Position numbers and translations under genes: made by a program | Notes under the pieces: model-generated | The model's input: only the letters and a program-made list of their open reading frames with translations | Told to the model about the DNA's origin: nothing | Database searches by the model: none | Shown: piece by piece, positions 1 through 8,050 of the stretch | Layout of the letters: every line of letters begins with the position of its first letter | Position numbering within the stretch: position 1 is the stretch's first letter | From: Planctomycetota bacterium | Lineage (GTDB): Bacteria > Planctomycetota > Planctomycetia > Pirellulales > UBA1268 | Direction of reading: 5' to 3' | NCBI GenBank assembly: GCA_003669255.1 | Contig: QWPO01000057.1 | Span: 1 to 23,971 of the forward strand | DNA length: 23,971 bases

Positions 1-1
1 C

Positions 2-391
2 GTCTTCTTCGGCACGGAACACGACGTCGCCGACGGCCTTCGCGCCGAGGCCGGGGGCTCCATCGTGGTCGTCGTCGAAGGCGACACGGCGACCGTCAGT
101 CGGTTTGTACCAGGCCAATCGGACCAGCAGGCCGAGGTGCCGGCCACCGCCGAGCGGATCGTTCGGTCCATCATCGAACTCGGTGGCACCTACCCGGATG
201 CAGTCCAGTTCCTCCAACAGGCCAGTGCCGCCCGCGGTCTCACGAGTCGGCTGGCCTTCGACGCGTTGCCCGACGAGCTCGACGGCCGACCGTCGATTCA
301 CCAGGAGGCGTCAACCCGCTCCCGCGACATCCCCGACGACGCCGAACCCGCGGCGGCCGGCGCGGATCGCGGCGGTGACGATCCTGAATGA
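2..391 (+). CDS. flgI: FlgI-like flagellar P-ring protein, C-terminal part (5' end outside window)
   Basis: This is the 3' end of an open frame running in from before base 1. The last folded stretch (ERIVRSIIELGGTYPDAVQF followed by LQQASAARGLTSRL) has the layout of the FlgI C-terminus, where a helix reading roughly 'LVxALNxIGxTPxDLxxILQ' is followed by 'ALKAAGALxAEL'. FlgI forms the periplasmic P-ring around the flagellar rod. An acidic tail of about 35 residues after that point is not part of the classical family. The stop codon overlaps the smc start (ATGA), so the two genes are probably translationally coupled. The assignment rests on about 130 residues only; another secreted protein with a similar C-terminal helix pair cannot be excluded. 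Confidence 0.6.
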   Translation, partial: VFFGTEHDVADGLRAEAGGSIVVVVEGDTATVSRFVPGQSDQQAEVPATAERIVRSIIELGGTYPDAVQFLQQASAARGLTSRLAFDALPDELDGRPSIHQEASTRSRDIPDDAEPAAAGADRGGDDPE

Positions 392-3300
392 CGCGGCTCA
401 CCGCGCTGGAACTCTTCGGCTTCAAGAGCTTCGCCGACCGGACGCGGTTTGAGTTTCCAAACGGAATCACGGTCGTCGTCGGCCCCAACGGCTCCGGCAA
501 GTCAAACGTCGTCGACGCCATCAAGTGGGTGCTTGGCGAGCAGTCGGTCCGGAGCCTCCGCGGCAAGGAGATGACCGACGTCATCTTCGCCGGGTCCGCC
601 GCCCGCAAGCCGCTCAACATGGCCGAGGTGTCGCTCTGCTTCGACAACTCGGGCCGCACACTGCCGGTGCAGAGCGACTCCGTCCAGATCTCGCGGCGGG
701 TCTACCGCAACGGCGAGAGCGAATATCTCGTCAACGGCGAGCCCTCGCGGCTCCGCGACATCCGCGAACTCTTCTCCGGCACCGGGGCGGCCACCGAGGC
801 CTACAGCGTCATCGAACAGGGCCGCGTCGACGCGCTCCTCGTCGCCTCGGGGCGGGACCGCCGCGCGGTCTTCGAAGAGGCCGCAGGCATCACCCGGTTT
901 CGCAGCCGCCGCGCAGAGGCGATCCGCCGACTCGAGCGCGGCGAGCAGAACCGTCAGCGGCTCGCAGACATCGTTGGCGAGGTCTCGAGCCGGCTCGAGA
1001 CGGTCCGCCACCAGGCAGCCCGCGCCCGTCGCTTTCGGTCGATGCAGGACCGCCTCCGCCGCCTGCGGATCGCCGCCGCCACCCGTGATCTCTCGGGCAT
1101 CGATGCCACGATCACAGAGGTTGAGGAGTCGCTCACCGCGGCACGGTCAGCCGCCGTCGACAATGAGTCGCGGGCTGCGAGTCTCGCAGTCTCGGCGGTG
1201 ACGCTGACGACCGATGCGGAGGCACTCCAGCCACGACTCACGTCGGCCCGCTCGACGGCCGCGGCCGAGAATCAGCGGCTCGCGGCGGCCGAAGCGACCG
1301 AGACGCTTGTCCGCGGTCGGCGCACAGAGTTTGAAGCCGACCTCACCCATGCCATCGAGGCGGTGGATGCCGCCGTAAGCGCTGAGCAGATGGCAGCCGC
1401 CGCGCTCGCCTCCGCGGAAGCCGCCGCCTCGTCGATCGCCACCGCGCTCGACTCGCTGCGAGCGGCGCTCGCCGCCCGGGAAACCGCAGTGGCTGGCTCG
1501 CACCACGACGCCACCGCCGCCCGCGAGGCGTTTACGGCTGCGACGGCGGCGCTCACCGACATGTCTCGCAGGCACCTCCGGCTCGAGTCCGAACACGAGC
1601 GGGCCCTTGCCACGGCCGAAGCCGCCCGCATCGCAGCCGACGCGGCGCACCAGCGGGTGGCGGAGGCCCGCGGCCGGCATGCCACGCTCGGCGAATCGAA
1701 AGCGGCATGCGAGGGCCACCTCCGGTCGCTCGAGGCGAGGCTCGCCACGGCGTCCGGCGATCTTGAAGCGCTCGAGGCCACCCAGCGCGATGCCACTGCC
1801 GCCCTGCATTCGGCCTGGAGGACGCTCGCGGGCTGGCGGGCCACGCTCGAGGCCTGCCGTGAGCGTCGCACCGTACTCCAGGACGTCGTCGACCGGCATG
1901 AGGGCCTATCCGAGGCGTCGCGTCGCCTGCTCCAGAGCGATGCGGCGACCACGGTTCCAGGGATGGCAGGCGTGCTCGCCGACCTCGTCGTCGCCGGCGT
2001 CGAGTGGGCGCCGCTCGTCGACCTCGCCCTCGGCGAACTCGGGCCGTGCCTCGTGGTCGACTCGCTCGACGAGGCCATCGGCTGGCATGCGACGTGGGCG
2101 CCCACGCCCGCCGCCGCCGACGTGCTCGCCGCCGGAGGCCGCATCGGTTTCCTGGCCGGACGCCTCCTTCGCGATCCCGACGAGTTCGAGCCCGACCACC
2201 ACCCTGGCATCGTCGGCCGCCTCGACCGCCTCATCGCCGACGGTGGCCAGGCCGCCGCCGTGCCCGACCTGATCCGTCGCCTGCTCGGCCGCGCGTGGAT
2301 TGTCGAACGGGTCGAGCACGCGCTGCCGCTGCTCGCCACCGCACCGTCAGGCACGCTGTTCCTCGCCCGCGACGGCACGAGCGTCATGGCCGACGGCGGC
2401 TTCACCATCGGCTCGCCCGCCGGAGCAGCGGGACTCGTCGCCCGCCGCAGCGAACTCCGCGCCCTCGACGAGCGACACGCCAAACTCGTTCGCACGGTCG
2501 ATCTGGCCCAGGTCGAGATCGATGCCACCCAGGCGGCGATCGATGCCCGTGCGGTGGAGATCGCCCAGGCCGCGACCCGCCGTCAGGAGGCCGGTGAGGC
2601 CCTCGCGACGGCGCGGGCCGAGCTCACCCGCGTCGATCGCGACGAGCGGTCCGCCGGCGACGCGATCCCGACGGCGGAAGCGGAAGCCCGCCGCGCCGAC
2701 CAGCGCGCGATCGCCGCCGAAGCGGCCTGCGAGTCGTGCAGCCGAGACCTTGACGACGCGGCCTCACGCCTCGCGGTCGCCCGCCAGGAACTCGACGCCT
2801 GCCAGGTGGCGATCGACGCGGCCGAGCGGGACCGCGGCGCCACGATCGACGAAATCCACCGCCTGCGGATCGACGAGGCCGCAACCGTCGAGAAGATCGC
2901 GCGGTCCCGCGATGCGGTCGCGGCCACCGGCGGCACGCTCGAGACCAGGCAGGCCGAACTCGTCGAGGCGCGGCGACGCCTCGCCTTCGCGGGCCAGCGG
3001 GCCGACCACCATCAGCTCGAGATGCTCACGGCGTCGGCACACCGGGCCGAAGCCGCCTGGATCGCCGAACAGGCCATGGTCGTGCTGACCTCGCTGCTGC
3101 TCGACGGCGACCGACTCGACGCCGAACGTCAGTTGGTGGCCGCGGCCGTCGAGGCATCGCGGACCGCCGCGGGTGAGATCTGCGAGCGGCTCCACGGCCT
3201 GGAACTCCAAGCGGGTGAGGCCCGCCACCAGCGGGCCCGGATCGTGGAGCGGATTCGCGACGAGTACGACATCGAGGTCGACGGCACCACCGCGAGCGAG

Positions 3301-4032
3301 CCTACTGCGGCCGACGCCTCCACCGACGAAGAGCCGATTCCGGAAGACCGGGCAGAGCTCGAAGCCCGCATCGAGGAACTTCGCCGAAAGCTCGGCTCCA
3401 TGACCTCGGTCAACCTCGAGGCGCTTCAGGAGGCGGAGGAACTTGCCGAACGGCTGACCAAGCTCGAGGCCCAACTGGCAGACGTCACGGGAGCCAAGGA
3501 GTCGATCGAGCAGCTGATCGCGAGGATCGACGAGGAGAGCCGGCGACTGCTCGGTGAGACGATCGAGACCGTCCGCGGTTACTTCCGCGACCTTTTCGAG
3601 CGGGTCTTCGGTGGCGGACAGGCCGACATCGTGCTCGAAGAGGGCGTCGACCTGCTCGAAGCGGCGGTCGAGATCGTCGCCCGGCCGCCGGGTAAGGAGC
3701 CCCGCAGCATCTCGCTCCTCTCCGGCGGCGAAAAGACGATGACCTGTGTCGCGCTCCTGCTGGCCATCTTCAAGTCGAAGCCCAGCCCGTTCTGCGTTCT
3801 CGACGAGGTCGACGCCGCACTCGATGAGGCCAACGTCGATCGATTCGTCGGCGTGCTCCGCGACTTCCTCTCGTCGACCCAGTTCATCGTGGTTACGCAT
3901 TCGAAAAAGACGATGGCCTCGGCCACGACCCTCTATGGTGTCACCATGGAGGAGTCGGGGGTCTCGAAGCGGGTGAGCGTGCGATTCGAGTCGACCGCAG
4001 CCGCCGCGCGGCCGTCCTCCCGCGCAGCCTGA
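388..4032 (+). CDS. smc: Chromosome segregation SMC ATPase
   Basis: The 1214-residue protein has full SMC architecture. The N-terminal ATPase half carries the Walker A motif GPNGSGKS at residues 32-39 and the typical start LTALELFGFKSFADRT. Long Ala/Arg/Glu-rich coiled coils follow, with a hinge at about residues 510-650. The C-terminal ATPase half has the ABC signature LLSGGEKTMT near residue 1111 and Walker B FCVLDEVDAALDE near residue 1135. SMC works with ScpA/ScpB to compact and separate newly replicated origins; neither partner gene is in the window. Length matches bacterial SMC (about 1150-1200). The ATG overlaps the upstream stop by four bases and has no clear Shine-Dalgarno sequence, consistent with coupling. 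A low-complexity acidic insert (about residues 970-990) precedes the C-terminal coil. Confidence 0.97.
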   Translation: MTRLTALELFGFKSFADRTRFEFPNGITVVVGPNGSGKSNVVDAIKWVLGEQSVRSLRGKEMTDVIFAGSAARKPLNMAEVSLCFDNSGRTLPVQSDSVQISRRVYRNGESEYLVNGEPSRLRDIRELFSGTGAATEAYSVIEQGRVDALLVASGRDRRAVFEEAAGITRFRSRRAEAIRRLERGEQNRQRLADIVGEVSSRLETVRHQAARARRFRSMQDRLRRLRIAAATRDLSGIDATITEVEESLTAARSAAVDNESRAASLAVSAVTLTTDAEALQPRLTSARSTAAAENQRLAAAEATETLVRGRRTEFEADLTHAIEAVDAAVSAEQMAAAALASAEAAASSIATALDSLRAALAARETAVAGSHHDATAAREAFTAATAALTDMSRRHLRLESEHERALATAEAARIAADAAHQRVAEARGRHATLGESKAACEGHLRSLEARLATASGDLEALEATQRDATAALHSAWRTLAGWRATLEACRERRTVLQDVVDRHEGLSEASRRLLQSDAATTVPGMAGVLADLVVAGVEWAPLVDLALGELGPCLVVDSLDEAIGWHATWAPTPAAADVLAAGGRIGFLAGRLLRDPDEFEPDHHPGIVGRLDRLIADGGQAAAVPDLIRRLLGRAWIVERVEHALPLLATAPSGTLFLARDGTSVMADGGFTIGSPAGAAGLVARRSELRALDERHAKLVRTVDLAQVEIDATQAAIDARAVEIAQAATRRQEAGEALATARAELTRVDRDERSAGDAIPTAEAEARRADQRAIAAEAACESCSRDLDDAASRLAVARQELDACQVAIDAAERDRGATIDEIHRLRIDEAATVEKIARSRDAVAATGGTLETRQAELVEARRRLAFAGQRADHHQLEMLTASAHRAEAAWIAEQAMVVLTSLLLDGDRLDAERQLVAAAVEASRTAAGEICERLHGLELQAGEARHQRARIVERIRDEYDIEVDGTTASEPTAADASTDEEPIPEDRAELEARIEELRRKLGSMTSVNLEALQEAEELAERLTKLEAQLADVTGAKESIEQLIARIDEESRRLLGETIETVRGYFRDLFERVFGGGQADIVLEEGVDLLEAAVEIVARPPGKEPRSISLLSGGEKTMTCVALLLAIFKSKPSPFCVLDEVDAALDEANVDRFVGVLRDFLSSTQFIVVTHSKKTMASATTLYGVTMEESGVSKRVSVRFESTAAAARPSSRAA

Positions 4033-4473
4033 GGCCGGGCGGCACGGATCGGCCGAATTCCAGTGATTCCCGCGTTGTTCGGCACCTTCGATACAGGCCG
4101 GTCGAGCGCTGCCACCGTCGCGTCCGTGAAGAACGGCTCAAGTCTCACGACGTGATCTTTCGATCTACCCTCCTGGACGGCCATGCCGCGGAGGTGTCTG
4201 GGAGTGATCCCGACCCTCCAACGGTGTGGCGCAGGGGGGGAACCTGCGAGTCACGGCCTCGTTCGGGAGGCGTCCTGCCCAAGGGACGCATTTCTGAATG
4301 AGCCGGTATTCACATGCCCCCCCGCGCCTCTGGCCGGCCTTTGTGGGGCACGACGACGCGGGCGTCCCCACGAAGCAGACCGCGTCACAGGGGGGCTGTG
4401 TTCGACGCTCGGAAGGGTGCGGACTGGCCAGGAACATATCCGGACACGAACGATCCCATAGGGAGTCCAGACG
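4033..4473. other. Gene-free stretch upstream of the HTH/receiver gene, with several short hairpins
   Basis: I see no convincing gene in these 441 bases; the open frames here lack ribosome sites and recognisable protein sequence. Short inverted repeats occur in succession: GCAGG/CCTGC at 4231-4247, GCCTC/GAGGC at 4256-4271, GCGTCC/GGACGC at 4270-4289 (sharing two bases with the previous one), and a GTGGGG/CCCCAC pair around 4340-4370. The stretch may be a structured 5' leader of the downstream regulator, but hairpins this short are common in GC-rich DNA. No recognised riboswitch core was seen. Confidence 0.4.
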
Positions 4474-5046
4474 ATGAAGGTTTTCACGACAGGCCAGGTC
4501 GCCAAAATCTGTAAAGTCGCACCACGAACTGTCAGCAAGTGGTTCGACTCCGGTCGACTCAAGGGCTACCGCATTCCGGGCAGCCAGGACCGACGTATTC
4601 CGCGGGAATACCTGATCAAGTTCCTCAAGGAGCACGGCATGCCGCTGGGCGACCTCGAGGACGAGGCAATGGCCAAGGTGCTTCTCGTCGGCCAGGATCA
4701 GGTGCTCATCGAGAACCTGAAGAAGCAGTTGCCGGTGGAACGGTCTTTCAAGATTCAGGTTGCCGCCAGCGGCTTCGAGGCCGGCATCCAGGCCGAGAGC
4801 TTTCACCCCGACTGCATCGTGGTGGACTACTCGATCGGTCGGATCGACGCCCAGCAGATCTGCCAGAACCTGCGGCGGAATCCGGAGTATGCCGACACGA
4901 TTGTGATCGCCCTGCTGCCGGACGACGGTTCGCAGATCACGGTCGACCGGGCGCACGTCAACGAGAGCTTCAAAAAGCCCTTCGACGTGGCCCTGTTGGC
5001 GGAGCGTCTCCGGACGCTCATCGGTGCCCGCAAGGAACTCGTTTAG
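4474..5046 (+). CDS. Small regulator: excisionase/MerR-like HTH fused to a degenerate response-regulator receiver domain
   Basis: The protein has 190 residues. Residues 3-52 form a winged HTH of the excisionase/MerR/BldC type (TTGQVAKICKVAPRTVSKWF, then a basic wing GYRIPGSQDRRIPREYL). Residues 68-185 resemble a CheY receiver: strand KVLLVGQDQ, the phosphoacceptor position D118 in CIVVDYS, and the conserved lysine K168 in FKKPF. The acidic pair that binds Mg2+ after strand 1 is replaced by Gly73-Gln74, with only D75 nearby, so normal phosphorylation is doubtful. It probably binds DNA and may respond to an unknown signal or partner. A GGGAG ribosome site lies about 8 bases before the ATG. Long untranslated stretches on both sides suggest it is transcribed alone. 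The biological target is unknown. Confidence 0.8.
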   Translation: MKVFTTGQVAKICKVAPRTVSKWFDSGRLKGYRIPGSQDRRIPREYLIKFLKEHGMPLGDLEDEAMAKVLLVGQDQVLIENLKKQLPVERSFKIQVAASGFEAGIQAESFHPDCIVVDYSIGRIDAQQICQNLRRNPEYADTIVIALLPDDGSQITVDRAHVNESFKKPFDVALLAERLRTLIGARKELV

Positions 5047-5049
5047 GCA

Positions 5050-5142
5050 CCCGCCGGGCCATCCATGGCCCCGGCGGGCTCAGGCAGCCGGAGGGAACGC
5101 CAAGGGTTCCCTCGGCTGCCAGGCTCGCCGTCCGGGCGAGCC
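5050..5142 (+). other. Three tandem hairpins between the HTH/receiver gene and moaC
   Basis: Hairpin 1 (5050-5078) pairs CCCGCCGGGCCA with TGGCCCCGGCGGG around a 4-base loop, with one bulged base. Hairpin 2 (5083-5120) pairs 15 bases (GGCAGCCG-AGGGAAC with GTTCCCT-CGGCTGCC) with one bulged G. Hairpin 3 (5122-5142) pairs GGCTCGCC with GGCGAGCC over a 5-base loop. None is followed directly by a T-run. They begin within five bases of the stop codon and are followed by a fourth, terminator-like hairpin. They may stabilise the 3' end of the mRNA or act on moaC expression. Confidence 0.6.
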
Positions 5143-5172
5143 GACGCAAAACCAAGTTCGACCCCGAACCGA

Positions 5173-5215
5173 CGGCCGGTCCGCCACCAGCGGGTCGGCC
5201 GGCGGCGTTTTGTTT
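5173..5215 (+). terminator. Rho-independent-like terminator or attenuator before moaC
   Basis: A stem of about 12 bp (5173-5184 with 5190-5201, two G-U pairs, loop CACCA) is followed six bases later by the T-rich run TTTTGTTT at 5208-5215. It sits about 20 bases before the moaC start, so it could end transcription of the HTH/receiver gene or attenuate read-through into moaC. Confidence 0.5.
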
Positions 5216-5233
5216 CGGGGTATGCTCGGCGAC

Positions 5234-5698
5234 ATGAGCGACGACCCTCACGGCATCCGGATGATCGACGTCGGCGGCAAGCCCGTCACCCAGCGAACGG
5301 CACGCGCCTCGGCCCGACTCTCGGCGAGGCCGGCCACGGTCGCCCGAATCCGAGCCGGCGATCTCGACAAGGGCGACGCCGTGGCCACCGCCCGAATCGC
5401 CGGCATCATGGCCGCCAAGCGAACGAGCGACATCGTTCCACTCTGCCACCCGCTGCCGCTCGAGGGTGTCGAGGTGGCTATCTCCTTCCCTGATCCCGGC
5501 GTCGTCTCCATCGAGACCACCGTCCGCACCACTGCCCGCACGGGCGTTGAGATGGAGGCGTTGGTGGCTGCAGCCGCCGCGGCGCTCGCGATCTACGACA
5601 TGTGCAAGTCGATCGACCCAGACATGACAGTCGAGCAGATCCGCCTCGAACAGAAGACCGGCGGCATCCACGGGGATTACGTTCGCGGCGAAGCCTGA
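5234..5698 (+). CDS. moaC: Cyclic pyranopterin monophosphate synthase MoaC
   Basis: The protein has 154 residues, close to the usual 155-165 for MoaC. With MoaA it converts GTP to cyclic pyranopterin monophosphate, the first step of molybdenum cofactor synthesis. Family motifs are clear: AKRTSDIVPLCHPLPL (residues 61-76), TGVEMEAL (103-110), YDMCKSID (121-128, with the catalytic-type Asp and Lys) and KTGG (141-144). The start is uncertain: ATG at 5222 is in frame four codons upstream, but a GGGG sits directly against it, so 5234 is preferred. The frame stays open further upstream through the hairpins without family similarity. No other moa or moe gene is adjacent. It converges on nrdR with 36 bases between them. 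Confidence 0.95.
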   Translation: MSDDPHGIRMIDVGGKPVTQRTARASARLSARPATVARIRAGDLDKGDAVATARIAGIMAAKRTSDIVPLCHPLPLEGVEVAISFPDPGVVSIETTVRTTARTGVEMEALVAAAAAALAIYDMCKSIDPDMTVEQIRLEQKTGGIHGDYVRGEA

Positions 5699-5734
5699 TG
5701 CGCGACCGCGGGGGCCCGACGGCTGGCCGCCGCG

Positions 5735-6208
5735 TCAGACTGAGTCGTCGCGGGCTGACTCGTTGAGGATCGGCTCAAGCTCGTCCACGAAGTCCCGCGC
5801 GTCCTTGAACTCGCGGTAGACGCTGGCGAAGCGGACGTATGCCACCGGGTCGAGGTCCTTGAGGATCTCCATCAACCGCTCGCCGATCACACGGCTCGGC
5901 ACGTCTCCCTCGTAGGCACCGTACAGTTCAGCCTCGAGTGACGAAACGGCATGCTCGATCTCGTCTTCCGTCACAGGCCGCTTCCAGCAGGCCTTCGCGA
6001 GCCCGCGTTTGATTTTGTCGCGATCGAAAGGATCTCGATCGCCCCCTTTTTTGACGACCGTCAGCAACTGCCGCTCGACACGCTCGTAGGTGGTGAACCG
6101 GCGGCGGCAGGCGAGACATTCCCGCCGACGGCGGATCGTGGCGCCGTCATCGCCGGCACGGGAATCGATCACACGGTCGTTGTCGGCTCTGCAGAAGGGG
6201 CAGCGCAT
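5735..6208 (-). CDS. nrdR: Transcriptional repressor NrdR
   Basis: The 157-residue protein matches the normal length of NrdR, the nucleotide-sensing repressor of ribonucleotide reductase genes. The N-terminal zinc ribbon has Cys3, Cys6, Cys31 and Cys34 (MRCPFCRADN, then RRRECLACRRRFTTYERVE). The ATP-cone follows at residues 47-137 (VVKKGGDRDPFDRDKI, YVRFASVYREFKD). GGAGG lies seven bases before the ATG. It follows rpoN on the same strand after 85 bases and could be cotranscribed. No nrd gene is in the window, so the targets are elsewhere. Confidence 0.97.
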   Translation of the reverse strand: MRCPFCRADNDRVIDSRAGDDGATIRRRRECLACRRRFTTYERVERQLLTVVKKGGDRDPFDRDKIKRGLAKACWKRPVTEDEIEHAVSSLEAELYGAYEGDVPSRVIGERLMEILKDLDPVAYVRFASVYREFKDARDFVDELEPILNESARDDSV

Positions 6209-6293
6209 TGGCGGCCTCCGGGGCGGCGGGTGGCGATGATCCTAAGAGCCGCCGCTGAAAACCGGCAAGAGCGGCTGCGGCCCACGAGTGCGA

Positions 6294-7859
6294 TCAGCCG
6301 TCCACGTCGCTTGCCTCGTCATCGCCGGCGGCCTGTGCCGGCTCAGACTCCGTGTCTTCACGCACCAACTTCCAGTCTCGCCGCTGCCTGGAACTGGGGA
6401 TCTTCATCGCCTTGCGATACTTCGTCACGGTCCGCCGGGCCACGACGATGCCCCGCTTACCGAGTTCGCTCACGAGGTCGTCGTCGCTGAACGGGGCGTC
6501 CTTCGGCTCGCCGTCGACGATCTCTTGAAGCTTGAGCCGCACGGTATCCCAGGCGACCTCCTCGCCATCGGCGCTGGTGGTGCCACCGACGAAGAACTTG
6601 CGAAGCGAATGGAGTCCACGAGGCGTCTGCAGCCACTTGTCGTCAACGGCACGGCTCACCGTCGTGACGTGCATCCCGATGCGGTCGGCAATCTGCTGCA
6701 TCTTGAGCGGCTCAATCGCATCCGGCCCCTCAGTGAAAAACCTGGTCTGGTGATCGACGATCGCCTGCGCCGTCTTGAGGAGCGTGCTCCGCCGCTGCTC
6801 GATCGCATCGATCAGCCACTGGGCGGAGTTGATCTTTCGCTTGATGTACTCGCGGGTCCCCGCGTCGGTGTCAGGCGACATCAGCATGTCGCGATAGAGC
6901 GGGCTGATCCGCAGGTTGGGCAGGTCGATCTCCTCGAGCCGCACCTTCCACGTCCCGTCGGGTAGATGGTCGACGTACACGTCGGGCTTCACCGGCACGA
7001 CGATCGGCGAGGAGAAGATCGCTCCCGGCTTGGGCTTCAGCGAATGGAGTTGTTCCCGGAGTTGCTCGATCTGCTCGATCGACAGTCCGGTCTTCCGCTC
7101 AATCACCGGCAGGCGGTTTCCGGCCAGGTCTTCCAGGTGACTCGACACGAGCCGCCGCAGGTTCCGCGCATTGGGCGTATCGTGGCGAATCTGGAGCAGC
7201 AGACACTCCTTGAGATCGCGGGCGCCCACACCCGGTGGATCCATGTTCTGGACGGCGGCAAGCGCCTTGTAGAGGTGGGTGATCTGCTCGGGGGGGCCTT
7301 CGGCATCGACGAGATCCTCGAGCGGCATCGGCAGGTAGCCGTTGGCGTCGAGGTTGTAGATCACCTTATCGGCGGCGGCCCGCTCCACATCGGAGAGTTC
7401 GTAGTTGGAGATCTGGGCATGGAGGTGGTCGCAGAGCGTCTCGGGCCGCTCGGCCATGTTGGCCATGACGTCGAGATAGCGATCGCCAGCCTGTTCGATC
7501 TGCGCCGCGGACGGACGGCTGCGATCATCGTCACTGTCGGGGTACTCGTTGGCCCAGTCGTAGGTTCGCTCGAAGTCGGCCTGATTGGCATGGTCCTGAT
7601 CAACGACCAGCGGCTTCTCGTCAACGGTCCGCTCGACCGTGGTCGGCTCGGCGTCGCCGATCAGGCCCACGGCCTCCGGCACGGGGCCGTCCAGTCCGGC
7701 CTCCTCCATCTCGAGCGTCTCGTTGTTTTGGATCTCCTCCTCGATCCGCTCCTCCAGGGCCATCACCGGCAGTTGCAGGATCTCCATCGACTGGATCATG
7801 CGCGGCGCAAGCACCTGCTTTTGCGCCATCCGCATTTCCTGGCCGAACGACATCCGCAT
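6294..7859 (-). CDS. rpoN: RNA polymerase sigma-54 factor RpoN
   Basis: The 521-residue protein has all three sigma-54 regions. Region I is at residues 1-50 (MRMSFGQEM, then QVLAPRMIQSMEILQLPVMA), a variable acidic linker follows, and the core-binding and DNA-binding regions make up the rest. The RpoN box ARRTVTKYRKAM starts near residue 474 and recognises the -24 promoter element. A 35-residue acidic tail follows the usual end. Sigma-54 directs polymerase to -24/-12 promoters and needs an AAA+ activator; none is in the window. The start at 7859 keeps the family N-terminus, although ATG codons three and nine codons in are alternatives. No clear Shine-Dalgarno is seen; a -24/-12-like element sits directly upstream. 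Confidence 0.97.
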   Translation of the reverse strand: MRMSFGQEMRMAQKQVLAPRMIQSMEILQLPVMALEERIEEEIQNNETLEMEEAGLDGPVPEAVGLIGDAEPTTVERTVDEKPLVVDQDHANQADFERTYDWANEYPDSDDDRSRPSAAQIEQAGDRYLDVMANMAERPETLCDHLHAQISNYELSDVERAAADKVIYNLDANGYLPMPLEDLVDAEGPPEQITHLYKALAAVQNMDPPGVGARDLKECLLLQIRHDTPNARNLRRLVSSHLEDLAGNRLPVIERKTGLSIEQIEQLREQLHSLKPKPGAIFSSPIVVPVKPDVYVDHLPDGTWKVRLEEIDLPNLRISPLYRDMLMSPDTDAGTREYIKRKINSAQWLIDAIEQRRSTLLKTAQAIVDHQTRFFTEGPDAIEPLKMQQIADRIGMHVTTVSRAVDDKWLQTPRGLHSLRKFFVGGTTSADGEEVAWDTVRLKLQEIVDGEPKDAPFSDDDLVSELGKRGIVVARRTVTKYRKAMKIPSSRQRRDWKLVREDTESEPAQAAGDDEASDVDG

Positions 7860-7861
7860 TG

Positions 7862-7879
7862 CAGCAACCCTCGTGCCGG
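7862..7879 (-). promoter_or_regulatory. Near-consensus sigma-54 (-24/-12) element at the rpoN start codon
   Basis: On the minus strand the sequence GGCACGAGGGTTGCT has GG and GC separated by exactly 10 bases. It matches the consensus TGGCACGrNNNTTGCW at every defined position except the first T, which is C. The predicted +1 would fall at or next to the second in-frame ATG of rpoN (7851-7853), giving a nearly leaderless transcript. Alternatively, bound RpoN could block transcription of its own gene. Function is inferred from the motif alone. Confidence 0.5.
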
Positions 7880-8050
7880 ATTCGTGTCGCCACCCGACGA
7901 CCCTGAACCCTCCCTAAGAATACAGCCCAAATGGGGCCGGTGCTCGGTCTGGCATGAAAATTGCTGCTCATGCATTCCTCACAGCGAGCCCGGGCCCGGA
8001 GAAGGCGTCCCTGGCCTGACGAGACACGACCCGAAACCCGCTTCGGACGC

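Noticed and set aside
2764..3900. Minus-strand open frame of 378 residues inside smc
   Set aside because: Antisense shadow of smc; the plus-strand protein has all SMC motifs.
4165..4956. Long minus-strand open frame (263 residues)
   Set aside because: It lies opposite the HTH/receiver gene and its leader, has no recognisable domain, and arises from GC-rich codon bias.
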